Source of the DNA: Caldimonas caldifontis
GTDB lineage: Bacteria > Pseudomonadota > Gammaproteobacteria > Burkholderiales > Burkholderiaceae_C
Reading direction: 5' to 3'
DNA: 64,000 nt
Assembly (NCBI RefSeq): GCF_002930615.1
Contig: NZ_PSNX01000004.1
Location: forward strand, 1-64,000
This document shows positions 8,044 to 17,488 of the stretch, piece after piece; the stretch's first letter is position 1; each line of letters opens with the position of its first letter. The notes beneath the pieces were generated by a model. It was not told the DNA's origin, did no database searches, and saw nothing but the letters and a program-made list of their open reading frames with translations. A program made the position numbers and the translations under genes.

Positions 8044-9144
8044 TCATTGGTCCGGGCCGATGAACGCTGTGACTTCCAGGCCGTAACCGACCATGCTGGG
8101 CATGCGCCGCGGGCTGCCCAGCAGCTTCATCTTGGTCACCTGCAGGTCGCGCAGGATCTGAGCACCCACACCATAGGTGCGCAGGTCCATCTGGGCGGGC
8201 GAGCGCGCGGGTGGGGTGGCCTCGCCCGGTGCCAGGTGACGCAGCAGTTCATCGGTGCCTTCGCCGCAGTTGAGCAGCACGGCCACCGCATGGTCTTCCT
8301 GCTGCAATCGCGCCAGGGCCTTGCCCAGAGGCCAGGAGTGCGAGGATTCCCCCACATCCAGCAGATCCAGCACCGACAGCGGTTCATGCACCCGCACCAT
8401 CACCTCGTCGGTGGGCGACCAGCGGCCTTTCACCAGCGCCAGGTGCAGTGCGCCGGAGCGGTCGCGGTAGGCGGTGCACTCGAAACTGCCCTGAGGCGTG
8501 TTCAAGGGGCGCTGGCCCAGTCGTTCGATCAGCGACTCGTTGCGGCTGCGGTATTCGATCAGATCGGCAATGGTGCCGATCTTGAGCCCATGGGTCTGAG
8601 CAAACACTTCCAGATCAGGCAGGCGGGCCATGCTGCCGTCGTCGTTCATGATCTCGCAGATCACCGCCGCCGGGGTCAGCCCGGCCATGCCTGCCAGGTC
8701 GCAGCCAGCCTCGGTGTGGCCGGCGCGCATCAGCACCCCACCGTCCTGGGCCTGGAGCGGAAAGATGTGCCCGGGCTGCACCAGGTCGGTCGGCTTGGCA
8801 TCGCGCGCCACCGCCACCTGGACGGTGCGGGCGCGGTCGGCCGCCGAGATGCCGGTGGTCACGCCCGTGGCCGCCTCGATGGAGACGGTGAAGGCCGTGC
8901 CATGTTTGGTGCCGTTGCGCGTGGCCATGGGCGGCAGCTGCAGGCGCTCGCAGCGTTCGCGGGTGAGCGTCAGACAGATCAGGCCGCGCCCGTACTTGGC
9001 CATGAAGTTGATGGCCTCGGGCGTGACATGGTCGGCGGCCAGCACGAGGTCACCCTCGTTCTCGCGGTCTTCCTCGTCGACGAGGATGACCATGCGGCCG
9101 GCGGCCAGCTCGGCGATGAGCTCAGGGATGGGGGAAATCGGCAT
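8044..9144 (-). CDS. ribB: 3,4-dihydroxy-2-butanone 4-phosphate synthase with degenerate GTP cyclohydrolase II domain (RibBX type)
   Basis: The N-terminal half (about residues 1-205) is an intact RibB, with the acidic loop [11 protein letters not shown], the TGISAADRA segment and [12 protein letters not shown]. It makes the four-carbon precursor for RibH from ribulose 5-phosphate. The C-terminal half aligns to GTP cyclohydrolase II but has [14 protein letters not shown] where active RibA has an SECLTGD...RCDC zinc site, so none of the three zinc cysteines is present. The cyclohydrolase step must come from another gene. This matches the RibBX arrangement known in proteobacteria. The operon order is ribD-ribE-ribB-ribH. 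Confidence 0.92.
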   Translation of the reverse strand: MPISPIPELIAELAAGRMVILVDEEDRENEGDLVLAADHVTPEAINFMAKYGRGLICLTLTRERCERLQLPPMATRNGTKHGTAFTVSIEAATGVTTGISAADRARTVQVAVARDAKPTDLVQPGHIFPLQAQDGGVLMRAGHTEAGCDLAGMAGLTPAAVICEIMNDDGSMARLPDLEVFAQTHGLKIGTIADLIEYRSRNESLIERLGQRPLNTPQGSFECTAYRDRSGALHLALVKGRWSPTDEVMVRVHEPLSVLDLLDVGESSHSWPLGKALARLQQEDHAVAVLLNCGEGTDELLRHLAPGEATPPARSPAQMDLRTYGVGAQILRDLQVTKMKLLGSPRRMPSMVGYGLEVTAFIGPDQ

Positions 9145-9170
9145 AGGAGCGGGATTGTAGGTGGCGGCGC

Positions 9171-9803
9171 TCAGCCCCTGGCCGGCTGGCCGGCGGCCAG
9201 CATGCGCTCGACGTAGCGGGCGATCAGGTCGATCTCGAGATTCACCCTCGCACCGGGAGAGAGCCTCCCGAGCGTGGTGTGCTCCACGGTGTGCGGGATG
9301 AGGTTGATGCTGATCTCGGCGCCCTCGGGGCGATCGTGAACCCGGTTGACGGTGAGGCTCACGCCATTGACCGTGACCGAGCCCTTGTAGGCCAGGAAGC
9401 GGGCCAGTTCGGCCGGTGCAAGGAGGCGCAGCTCCCAGGATTCGCCCACGCGCACGAAGTGCGTGACCGTGCCCAGACCATCCACGTGACCGCTCACCAG
9501 GTGGCCGCCCAGGCGGTCGTTGGCACGCAAGGCTTTCTCCAGGTTGACCCAGCCCGGGGTGTCCAGTCCGGCCGTCTTGGCCAGGCTCTCGGCCGAGATG
9601 TCGATCGTGAACTGCGCCGCGCCCGGATCGATGCTCGTGACCGTCATGCAGGCACCGTTGAGGGCGATGCTGTCGCCGAGTTGTACGTCGTCCAGGTAAC
9701 CGGTGGGAGCTTCGATGAGCAGGCGTTTGCCGTGGGCGGCGCTGTCGCCCAGGGGCGTGACCTCGAGGATGCGGCCCTGACCGCTGATGATGCCGGTGAA
9801 CAT
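9171..9803 (-). CDS. ribE: Riboflavin synthase alpha subunit
   Basis: Riboflavin synthase (210 residues) dismutates two lumazine molecules into riboflavin. Two tandem lumazine-binding barrels are visible, each with its family motif: MFTGIISGQG at the N-terminus with NGACMTVT, and the second repeat with GHLVSGHVDGLG and NGVSLTVN. The ATG at 9803 gives the invariant MFTGII start; the longer open frame upstream to 9881 overlaps ribD and is not used. The gap to ribD is 46 bases and to ribB 26 bases. Confidence 0.96.
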   Translation of the reverse strand: MFTGIISGQGRILEVTPLGDSAAHGKRLLIEAPTGYLDDVQLGDSIALNGACMTVTSIDPGAAQFTIDISAESLAKTAGLDTPGWVNLEKALRANDRLGGHLVSGHVDGLGTVTHFVRVGESWELRLLAPAELARFLAYKGSVTVNGVSLTVNRVHDRPEGAEISINLIPHTVEHTTLGRLSPGARVNLEIDLIARYVERMLAAGQPARG

Positions 9804-9849
9804 GGGTGTGATTGTCGCAGGGTGGCTTGGACCCTGCCGGCGCCCGGGG

Positions 9850-11022
9850 CTAGAAGCGGTCCCGCCCTGGCGGGCGGGCACGCAGCCGCAGGTCCGGGCC
9901 CACCCGCTGCACGTCGAGAAACTCCAGCGCTGGCGCGTCGTCGAGCCCGTCGAGCGGCCCGAAGCGCATCATCTCCCGCCCCTGCCCGATGAGCTTGGGC
10001 GCCAGATAGATCAAGTACTCGTCGACCCGGTCTTCGCGCACGAAGGAGCCGTTGAGCTTGTGCCCGGCTTCCACATGCAATTCGTTGACCCCGCGCCGGG
10101 CCAGGTCGGCGAGCATCGCGCCCAGGTCCACCTTGCCGCCCGCGCCCGGCAGGCAGACCAGTTCAGCCCCCACGGCTTCCAGGGCCGCGCGGCGGGCCGG
10201 GTGATCTTCCGCGTGATAGACCAGAACGTCGCCCGGGGGCGGCAGGATGCGCGCCGAAGGGGGTGTTTCCAGCCGCGAATCGACGATCACGCGCAAGGGC
10301 TGGCGCGGCGTGTCCACCTCGCGCACATCCAGTCGCGGGTTGTCATCCAGCACCGTTCCGATGCCGGTGAGCACCGCCCCGGCCCGGGCCCGCCAGGCAT
10401 GGCCGTCGGCCCTGGCGGCCGGGCTGGTGATCCACTGGCTGCGCCCGTCGTCCAGGGCGGTGCGCCCGTCCAGCGAGGCCGCCACCTTCAGGCGTACCCA
10501 GGGCTGACCGCGCTGCATGCGCGAAAAGAAGCCCAGGTTGATCTCCCGTGCTTCGTCAGCCAGCAGGCCCACGTCCACCTGGATGCCCGCCGCGCGCAGC
10601 CGCTCGATGCCCTGTCCCGCCACCAGCGGGTTCGGATCCTCGACTGCCACCACGACCCGGGCGACCCCCTCGCGCACCAGGGCATCGGCGCAGGGCGGCG
10701 TGCGCCCATGGTGGGAACAAGGCTCCAGCGTGACATAGACCGTGGCGCCCCGGGCCGATTGCCCCTGAGCCGCGAGCATCCGGAGCGCCTGAGCCTCGGC
10801 GTGTGCCTGCCCGGTGGCCTGGGTGTGAGCGCTGATCACGCCCCCGTCGGGCAGGACGATGACGCAGCCAACGGCGGGGTTGGGGGGGCACAGCCACTGG
10901 GCTTGGGTGGCCAGGGACAAGGCTTCGCGCATTCCTGCCAGGTCGACATTAGTGCCCCAGCGGGCATTCAGTTCGTGAACTGATGCACGAGGAGTGGGGG
11001 CAGGTAAGGGGGCACTCGCCAT
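9850..11022 (-). CDS. ribD: Bifunctional pyrimidine deaminase/reductase RibD
   Basis: RibD (up to 390 residues) deaminates and then reduces the pyrimidine product of GTP cyclohydrolase II. The N-terminal deaminase half has the zinc-binding HAEAQAL and PCSHHGRTPPCADAL motifs; the C-terminal half is the RibD reductase domain (LKVAASLDGRTA, WITSPAARADGHAWRA, GTVLDDNPRL). ATG at 11022 was taken, though a few dozen residues before the first family-conserved block mean a later GTG is possible. It is first in the riboflavin operon and divergent from the pilin operon. No FMN riboswitch was seen in the short leader. Confidence 0.93.
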   Translation of the reverse strand: MASAPLPAPTPRASVHELNARWGTNVDLAGMREALSLATQAQWLCPPNPAVGCVIVLPDGGVISAHTQATGQAHAEAQALRMLAAQGQSARGATVYVTLEPCSHHGRTPPCADALVREGVARVVVAVEDPNPLVAGQGIERLRAAGIQVDVGLLADEAREINLGFFSRMQRGQPWVRLKVAASLDGRTALDDGRSQWITSPAARADGHAWRARAGAVLTGIGTVLDDNPRLDVREVDTPRQPLRVIVDSRLETPPSARILPPPGDVLVYHAEDHPARRAALEAVGAELVCLPGAGGKVDLGAMLADLARRGVNELHVEAGHKLNGSFVREDRVDEYLIYLAPKLIGQGREMMRFGPLDGLDDAPALEFLDVQRVGPDLRLRARPPGRDRF

Positions 11023-11057
11023 TCGTCGGTCCGTCTGAGCCTATTGTCGAGTCGCCA

Positions 11058-11087
11058 TTGTGGCGCCTTCCATCACACCGCTACAGT
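11058..11087 (+). promoter_or_regulatory. Candidate sigma-70 promoter of the minor pilin operon
   Basis: TTGTGG (11058-11063) and TACAGT (11082-11087) are 18 bases apart and end 23 bases before the fimT start codon. Each box matches four of six consensus positions. Placement between ribD and fimT fits, but no start site is known. Confidence 0.4.
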
Positions 11088-11110
11088 GCAACCAAAGAGA
11101 AAAGGCCGCC

Positions 11111-11662
11111 ATGAGACCCACTCCCTCTTCCGGATTCACCCTGATCGAGGCCCTGGTTGTGATTGCCTTGGCAGCGATCCTCGTGGCTGTGGGCGTTCCC
11201 AGTTTCCGCAGTTTCACGGCAAACCGGGCCGTTAGCGCTCATGTGAGTGACTTGGCAAGTGCTTTGCGGCTAGCGAGGACTGAAGCCATCAAGCGCGGTA
11301 TTCCTGTGACGGTATGTCGCACGGGGGACGCGAACGCGGCCCAACCGACCTGTTCAAACGGGGGCGATTGGTCCTCAGGTTGGCTGGTGTTTGTTGACCG
11401 TGAGACCCGCGGGCAGGTCGACGATGGCGATGTTGTGATTCGTGTTCAGCAAGGCTACGGGAACAGTGGGGGCATCACGCGCGCCGGATCGGCTTTCTTG
11501 ACGTTTTTGCCTAGCGGTATTGCTCCTGGAGTGGCGGGTAGTTTTCTCCTCAGGCCCAACATTCCGGAGGGGGATCCGAACTACGAGAGATTGAGCAAGA
11601 TGATGTGTACCAACTTCACGGGGGCCACCCGCCTTGCAGAGGGGCTTGTATGCGCGAACTGA
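11111..11662 (+). CDS. fimT: Type IV pilus minor pilin, GspH/FimT family
   Basis: A 183-residue pseudopilin. The type III leader MRPTPSSG is cut before FTLIEALVVIALAAILVAVG, with the invariant Glu at +5 and the hydrophobic assembly helix. The C-terminal part follows the GspH/FimT pattern (LARTEAIKRGIPVTVC, GWLVFVD). ATG at 11111 was chosen over the longer open frame because it gives a normal short leader and has AGAGAAAAGG upstream. It begins the fimT-pilV-pilW-pilX-pilY1-pilE set, whose products form the priming complex at the pilus tip. Confidence 0.9.
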   Translation: MRPTPSSGFTLIEALVVIALAAILVAVGVPSFRSFTANRAVSAHVSDLASALRLARTEAIKRGIPVTVCRTGDANAAQPTCSNGGDWSSGWLVFVDRETRGQVDDGDVVIRVQQGYGNSGGITRAGSAFLTFLPSGIAPGVAGSFLLRPNIPEGDPNYERLSKMMCTNFTGATRLAEGLVCAN

Positions 11663-12198
11663 AGTCGGGTTCGGTTCTTCGTCGTCAGCGGGGGGCGGGT
11701 CTCTTGGAGGTGCTGGTTGCCATTCTGCTGCTGTCGTTTGGGATGCTGGCCATGGCAGGGCTGCACGCCATGTCGTTCAAGTACGGAAAGATGTCTCAGT
11801 TTCGAGGTGTCGCGACACAGCTGGCCTATGACCTTTCGGACCGGATGCGTGCGAACAGTGGGGGGGCTGCTCAGTATGTCTTCATGGACCCCTACAACGC
11901 GACACCACCAGCTGTCGCCGTGCCGGCCTGTGCGGATGCCACCCGATGCACCCCTGCGGAGATTGCTGCTATTGACTTGGCAGAGATGAGGAACACATTG
12001 CGCCTCGCTTTGCCCGGCGGGGGGTTATTCGTGACGCGAGATGTCGGCGTTGCCGATGTGGTGGCGTTGACGGTCTGGGTGCTGTGGATGGATCCGGAGA
12101 CCGCCGACGCCGGGGCATTGGGTGGGGTACCTTGTCCCGACGGCGTTGGCGCCGCCAATCCTGCGCCGCAGTGCTTGCCGCTGAGGGTCGTTCTATGA
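11650..12198 (+). CDS. pilV: Type IV pilus minor pilin PilV
   Basis: A 182-residue prepilin. The leader ends at QRG before AGLLEVLVAILLLSFGMLAMAG, the characteristic PilV N-terminal helix, followed by the YDLSDRMRAN segment found in PilV proteins. The ATG at 11650 overlaps the end of fimT by 13 bases. PilV joins PilW, PilX and PilY1 in the minor pilin complex that starts pilus assembly in the periplasm. Four Cys in the C-terminal half may form disulfides. Confidence 0.9.
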   Translation: MRELKSGSVLRRQRGAGLLEVLVAILLLSFGMLAMAGLHAMSFKYGKMSQFRGVATQLAYDLSDRMRANSGGAAQYVFMDPYNATPPAVAVPACADATRCTPAEIAAIDLAEMRNTLRLALPGGGLFVTRDVGVADVVALTVWVLWMDPETADAGALGGVPCPDGVGAANPAPQCLPLRVVL

Positions 12199-13145
12199 AG
12201 CGTGGGATTATTCATCGCCCCGCAGCGGGGCGCTCACTGATCGAGATCCTTGTTTCCCTTGCGATAGGGGTGGTGGTCCTCGGTGCTGTGCTGGTAACAG
12301 TTTCTGGGACGGGTATGACCGGGCGCAAGCAGGACGCTCAGGCTCAGTTGGCTGAGGAAGGGCAGGTGGCGCTCAACTTGATTGCCGGTCAGCTGCGCAT
12401 GGCCGGATTTGCCGCCCCCAGGATCAATCCGGAGCCGACGGCCCCCCTTGCTGCTCGGTTCGACGGTGCTCCGTTGAAAGGGTGCTCCGACGGTTTTACT
12501 GACGTTGCAGCGAACTTCGATGCGCTGACATGCGGCGGTGGCACAGCACACGCCCTAAGCATTCGCTATGAAGGTGACATTTTTAACACAGTACCGGCTG
12601 GCGGCAACCCTACCGACTGTCTCGGTACACAGCTGAATGTGTTGACGCCATCTGCTTTGCCTGGAGAGCCTCCTTTTATTTTGGTTGACAACCGATTCTT
12701 CATTCGAGACAACCCGCAAACTGGCAATCCAGCCCTCTATTGCAGGGGCAGTGGGGGCGCAGCGCCACAGGTTCTTGTGGACAACGTCGAGGACATGCAG
12801 GTGCTTTACGGCGTTATGGCTCCTACCCGCGACGCTCTTGATAACGCAGCCTGGGAAGGTTCGACGGTGCGTTACCTCACCGCCGAGCAGCTTGAGGCGG
12901 CCTTTCCCGCACCGAATCCGCTCCCGGCGCGTTGCAGCGTCAGTTCGGGAGAGCAGCCTGATCCTTGGTGCCATGTGACGAGCGTACGGGTCTGCTTGCT
13001 GATGCGTTCTGCTGATAACGCTGCAGACGAACCGATGTCCTTTCAGAACTGCGAGGGCGATGTCGAAGGTGCGGCGGACCGTCGCATCCGCCGGGCCATG
13101 TCCACCACCGTCAGCCTGCGCAACCGGATCACGGTGGCTCCGTGA
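12195..13145 (+). CDS. pilW: Type IV pilus minor pilin PilW
   Basis: A 316-residue prepilin with leader MKRGIIHRPAAG followed by RSLIEILVSLAIGVVVLGAVL, with the +5 Glu position conserved. The large C-terminal part has the PilW pattern VDNVEDMQVLYGV and VTSVRVCLLMRS. Its ATG overlaps the pilV stop (ATGA), so translation is coupled. Its codons are noticeably richer in A and T at third positions than flanking metabolic genes. It acts with PilX and PilY1 at the pilus base or tip. Confidence 0.88.
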   Translation: MKRGIIHRPAAGRSLIEILVSLAIGVVVLGAVLVTVSGTGMTGRKQDAQAQLAEEGQVALNLIAGQLRMAGFAAPRINPEPTAPLAARFDGAPLKGCSDGFTDVAANFDALTCGGGTAHALSIRYEGDIFNTVPAGGNPTDCLGTQLNVLTPSALPGEPPFILVDNRFFIRDNPQTGNPALYCRGSGGAAPQVLVDNVEDMQVLYGVMAPTRDALDNAAWEGSTVRYLTAEQLEAAFPAPNPLPARCSVSSGEQPDPWCHVTSVRVCLLMRSADNAADEPMSFQNCEGDVEGAADRRIRRAMSTTVSLRNRITVAP

Positions 13146-13714
13146 TGGAGATGCGACGCATGAATTCCTTATCACGTCCGTTGATCGTGCGCAGACAGCT
13201 TGGCGCGAATCGTTCACAGAACCGGGGCGTCGTTCTGGTGGTAGCCCTGATCTTGCTGGTAGTGATCGGGGTTAGCTCTGCGGTGGCGATTCGCTCTGCC
13301 TTGTTCAGTGACCTCGTGAGCCACAACATGCGAGCTCAGAACACGGCGATGCAGGCTGCGGAACTGGCCTTGCGCTGGTGCGAACAGCAGGCGCTGGCGC
13401 AGCCGGTGCCGCCCGGTTTCCAGGTTCAGCCCGTGGTGAATTTTGACGAAGCTGATCGTTGGAACAACGCGGCCAACTGGGCCGTCATGGCTAACACGGT
13501 GCCCGCAGCTGTGCTGGGCGGAGAAGTGAACTACGTTACGCCACCTCAATGCATTGTTGAAAGAGTGGAGTTTCCTTCTCTCAGCGACAAGCCTCGCCCT
13601 GAGCTTGCCTATCAGGTCACCGCGCGTGGATTCAGCCCTGATTTCCAGCGGGTGGGGGGTAACTCAGCCGCAGGCTCTGAGGTTTGGTTGCAGTCCATCA
13701 TTCGTCAGTTTTGA
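13145..13714 (+). CDS. pilX: Type IV pilus assembly protein PilX
   Basis: About 189 residues. The N-terminus NRGVVLVVALILLVVIGVSS is the PilX membrane helix, lacking the usual +5 glutamate found in most pilins, and is followed by the MQAAELALRWCEQ pattern typical of PilX_N proteins. GTG at 13142, ATG at 13145, 13151 and 13160 are all possible; ATG 13145 overlaps the pilW stop by one base and was chosen. PilX is thought to work with PilY1 in adhesion and pilus priming. Confidence 0.85.
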   Translation: MEMRRMNSLSRPLIVRRQLGANRSQNRGVVLVVALILLVVIGVSSAVAIRSALFSDLVSHNMRAQNTAMQAAELALRWCEQQALAQPVPPGFQVQPVVNFDEADRWNNAANWAVMANTVPAAVLGGEVNYVTPPQCIVERVEFPSLSDKPRPELAYQVTARGFSPDFQRVGGNSAAGSEVWLQSIIRQF

Positions 13715-13762
13715 GATCTCTGCCTCTAGAAAGCCCGGAGCGTTTTTGAAGGGAAGCGTGTC

Positions 13763-16700
13763 ATGAGCACTGAGTTCAGTTGCAAAGCGTCGCTAAATAT
13801 GATTTTGCCGGCCCTGAAAGGGGTTGCACTGGTACTGGGTTTTGCGTATGCGACGTCTGTCGTGGCGACACCGGCTCAGTTGCCGCTTTTGACGCGTTCT
13901 TCAACGCCCGCGGTACCCAACGTCATGTTCACTCTTGACGACTCTGGTTCAATGGCTTGGCGCTACATGCCTGATAGCATTGGTCCGACCGGGAATCAGC
14001 GTTGGGAGTGGGTTTTTCACCCAGGGGACAACCCCGGCGGCAGTTACACGGCCCGACCTATCACCACGCGCGCGGCGGCCAACAATGCAGGGACTGACTT
14101 GATGTCGGCCCGGATGCGATCTTCAGCCTACAACACGATCTACTACAACCCGGAGATCCGTTACCAACCCTGGTACAACTCGGACGGCTCTCAGCTGCCC
14201 AATGCCAACCCACGAGCGGCTTGGACGAATCCCAACAACAGAGTCGATGTCAGTACCGCCGCAGCGCGAACGACAGCTGTTAACAACGGGCGGGCGGTTC
14301 GCCTGATCAATGAAGATGGCACAGGAGAGATCACATACACCACCAGCCAGCTTTGGTGCAAGTCGAGAAATGACGGCACCGCGAACTCAACTGCTGTTGA
14401 TAATGGTACTGCGCTGAATTGCCACAACATCACCGGCGAGCGATTCGCGCCGGCGACGTATTACGTGCATAACGGTGGCAACTTCACTACGGCTGCAAAC
14501 TTCACTCGTGTACGCATTGCGATTGACTTGCCTGCAACAGATATCCCCCGAGGGGCAGGGCGTACTGATTGTGTGCAGTCGGGCACGGGTCGCTCTTGCA
14601 CCCGAGAGCAGGAACTGCAGAACTTCGCCAACTGGTTTACTTACTACCGCACCAGGCTTTTCCTTTCGATTGCCGCAACGAGCCGCTCCTTTTCCGAACA
14701 GGGTACGGAGCTCCGCGTGGGCTACGGGCTGATCAACCAGCCAGCGACTGTGGTGGATGGCGTTAGCACCAGAACTGTTGTTCGCGGGGTGCGTAATTTC
14801 CAGGGGGCTGACAGGACGGCCTTTTTCAACTGGCTGCACAGTGCTCCGGCGAATGGCGGCACACCTCTGCGCCGTGCAATGGACGACGTGGGACAGTACT
14901 TTTCCCGAGCAGACAATAGAGGGCCCTGGGGCAATACGCCAGGGACTGACGACGGTGTTGCCGCCACGTCTCACCTGCAGTGCCGCCGCTCTTATCACAT
15001 CCTGATGACGGACGGCTACTGGAACGGAGATGCCGCCAGCACGGCGGCGGCCCGGGGCAACGTGGATGGAAGCAATGGTCCGACGATCACGGGTCCAGGC
15101 AATCAGAGTTATTCATACAGCCCGGCGGCACCATACTCGGACGGCCACAGCAACACTCTGGCTGACGTAGCCATGTACTACTGGAACAGGGACCTGCGCC
15201 CCGACCTCCCGAACCGCATTCGCCCATCGGATACCAATCCGGCCTTCTGGCAACATATGGTCAACTTCACGGTGGGTCTGGGGCTCACGGGGACGCGCAA
15301 CTTTCCGGGAGACTGGCCGGCTTTACAGGCTGGTTCCCTGGGGTGGCCTGCACCTGTTGCTGATGGTCCGACGACCCTCGATGACTTGTGGCACGCTGCG
15401 GTGAACAGTCGTGGGCGTTATCTCAGCGCTCGCGACCCCGTAGAGTTCTCCAACGCACTTTCTTCCATCTTGGCAGAGATCAACGATGCAGAAGCGAGTG
15501 AGGGTGGTGTGGCAACGGCCGGTGCTGCGCTGGAGGCGGGCAATCGCAAGTATGTGCCCGTCTATCGCACGGGCGATTGGACCGGCAACCTGACGGCCTA
15601 CAACCTCGACGCAAACGGCCAGCAACTAACCGCAGCTTGGAATGCTGAACAGTCCCTGCCTGCGCACGGCAGCCGCAACATCGTCGCGGGGACCCGTAAC
15701 GAGGCTCCTCGGGCAGTGCCATTCACATGGGCAGGCCTCACGGCTGCGATGCGTGCGGAGATGGGGGCTGGTGCCTCCGAGGCTCTCGTCAACTACCTTC
15801 GAGGAGATGCTTCGCAGGAGGGCTCAACCTATCGCCGTCGCAGTGCTCGTCTGGGCGACTTCGTGAATTCGCAGCCGGTCTTTGTCAAAGGGCTGGTGGA
15901 TATGCAGTACAACTTTCTCCCAGTCGGAACCCCTGGGCGGGGCGACTACCGCAGCTTCGTTGCTGCGAAACGTGAGCGCAACGGCGTTGTCTTCATCGGC
16001 GGTAACGCTGGGATGCTGCACGGCTTTGCCGATACCCCGGGAGTGAACGCGACCACTCAGCCGGCAGGTCGCGAGGTGTTTGCCTTTATTCCTCGCGCTC
16101 TTTTGCCGGGGCTTAGCGCGCTGGCGTCCAATTCTTACGGGCACCGTTACTATGTTGATGGTCCTCTGACTGAGAGTGATGCCTATTGGAGCGGGGCCTG
16201 GCGCAATGTGCTGGTTGGTACCACTGGTGCAGGTACCCCGTCGGTGTTCGCACTCGACGTCACTAATCCTACTGCCATGGGCGCTAGCAACGTGCTGTGG
16301 GAGTTTGACCGCACCGTTGACCCCGAACTTGGGCACGTGATGGCACCGGTACAGGTGGGTCTGATGAAGAATGGCCAATGGGCTGCAGTGTTCGGCAATG
16401 GCCCATTCAGCGCGGCCGGTCGTGCGCAGCTCTTTGTCATCAACCTTCAGACCGGACAGCTGATCCGCAGAATTGACACGGGTGTGGGTGGGGCCAATGG
16501 CCTCGGCGGCGTACGACTGATCCGCGATGCCAATCGCGTCGTGGTTGGTGCCTACGCGGGAGACCTCCGAGGAAACGTGTGGAAGTTCGACCTGTCGAAC
16601 ACAAATGCAACTGCCTGGGGTGTGGCGTTTGGTGGGCAACCGCTCTACACGGCGGTCGACGCGTCCAATAACCCGCAGCCCATCGTCGCCGCCCCCGAGT

Positions 16701-17476
16701 ATGTGATCCATCCGCGAGGTGGTTACATGGTGCTCGTCGGAACAGGCAAGCTTTACGAAGAGGGTGACGAGTCGTCTTCTCAGCCCCAATCACTTTACGG
16801 TTTGTGGGATAAGCAACAACTCATTCAGGGGACCGGGGGGGGATGGGTCTGGTCGAATGATGCTGCCCAAGGGCCGATTACCTTGCCGTCGTCCATTGTT
16901 CAGCAGAACTTCTCCAGCACGACCATTGCCGGCGCAGGGGGGGCAACGTTCTACTTGGTCAATTCAACGACATTGGATTGGAGTCAGCATCGTGGGTGGT
17001 CGCTGCCCCTGACGATCGTTGGCGGGCATCGTAACTTGGTCACCCCGCAGATGGTCCTTGGAGGATTTGCTCTCTTTGAGACGATGTCACCGTACTCGGA
17101 TCAGCCGCCCGACCCCTGTGATGCGGTGAACAGCGGTGTGGGATTCAACCTGCTGATCAATCCGCTGAATGGTGCAATGCCGACCGAGCCGGTGTTTGAC
17201 ACCAATGGCGACGGCGTTGTGGATAGTCGTGACGAGGTTGTGAGCGGTTACAGAACCGAGGCAGATGGGCGTGACAGCCTGCTTTACGACCGCACAACTC
17301 CGTCCACCCCGACATGCACGCCGGGTACGCCAGGTTGTGATGAGGACGAACCACCTTGTGCTCAGCCTGGAAAGCGCCTTTTCAGCATCCAGGGGACCTC
17401 TGGAAGCACTTTGGGTTGCCTCTCGACCGGCGCAGCGCAACGGTCATGGCGTCAACTGTTCCAGTTCCCGCAGTAA
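13763..17476 (+). CDS. pilY1: Pilus tip adhesin/assembly protein PilY1
   Basis: A 1237-residue secreted protein. After an N-terminal signal (hydrophobic stretch about residues 13-35) a von Willebrand A-like domain starts with the MIDAS motif DDSGS (Asp59, Ser61, Ser63). The C-terminal half (about 640-1090) is the PilY1 beta-propeller (FVNSQPVFVKG, FIGGNAGMLHGF, YVDGPLTESDAYW, GNVWKFDL). A canonical calcium loop DTNGDGVVDSRDE lies at about 1145-1157; in other PilY1 proteins such a loop controls pilus extension and retraction. Shine-Dalgarno GAAGGGAAG precedes the ATG. It is the fifth gene of the minor pilin operon. Confidence 0.93.
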   Translation: MSTEFSCKASLNMILPALKGVALVLGFAYATSVVATPAQLPLLTRSSTPAVPNVMFTLDDSGSMAWRYMPDSIGPTGNQRWEWVFHPGDNPGGSYTARPITTRAAANNAGTDLMSARMRSSAYNTIYYNPEIRYQPWYNSDGSQLPNANPRAAWTNPNNRVDVSTAAARTTAVNNGRAVRLINEDGTGEITYTTSQLWCKSRNDGTANSTAVDNGTALNCHNITGERFAPATYYVHNGGNFTTAANFTRVRIAIDLPATDIPRGAGRTDCVQSGTGRSCTREQELQNFANWFTYYRTRLFLSIAATSRSFSEQGTELRVGYGLINQPATVVDGVSTRTVVRGVRNFQGADRTAFFNWLHSAPANGGTPLRRAMDDVGQYFSRADNRGPWGNTPGTDDGVAATSHLQCRRSYHILMTDGYWNGDAASTAAARGNVDGSNGPTITGPGNQSYSYSPAAPYSDGHSNTLADVAMYYWNRDLRPDLPNRIRPSDTNPAFWQHMVNFTVGLGLTGTRNFPGDWPALQAGSLGWPAPVADGPTTLDDLWHAAVNSRGRYLSARDPVEFSNALSSILAEINDAEASEGGVATAGAALEAGNRKYVPVYRTGDWTGNLTAYNLDANGQQLTAAWNAEQSLPAHGSRNIVAGTRNEAPRAVPFTWAGLTAAMRAEMGAGASEALVNYLRGDASQEGSTYRRRSARLGDFVNSQPVFVKGLVDMQYNFLPVGTPGRGDYRSFVAAKRERNGVVFIGGNAGMLHGFADTPGVNATTQPAGREVFAFIPRALLPGLSALASNSYGHRYYVDGPLTESDAYWSGAWRNVLVGTTGAGTPSVFALDVTNPTAMGASNVLWEFDRTVDPELGHVMAPVQVGLMKNGQWAAVFGNGPFSAAGRAQLFVINLQTGQLIRRIDTGVGGANGLGGVRLIRDANRVVVGAYAGDLRGNVWKFDLSNTNATAWGVAFGGQPLYTAVDASNNPQPIVAAPEYVIHPRGGYMVLVGTGKLYEEGDESSSQPQSLYGLWDKQQLIQGTGGGWVWSNDAAQGPITLPSSIVQQNFSSTTIAGAGGATFYLVNSTTLDWSQHRGWSLPLTIVGGHRNLVTPQMVLGGFALFETMSPYSDQPPDPCDAVNSGVGFNLLINPLNGAMPTEPVFDTNGDGVVDSRDEVVSGYRTEADGRDSLLYDRTTPSTPTCTPGTPGCDEDEPPCAQPGKRLFSIQGTSGSTLGCLSTGAAQRSWRQLFQFPQ

Positions 17477-17488
17477 CCTCCTCGTCCA

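Noticed and set aside
11023-11057. Possible FMN riboswitch before ribD
   Set aside because: The gap to the divergent pilin operon is far too short and has no RFN-element sequence.
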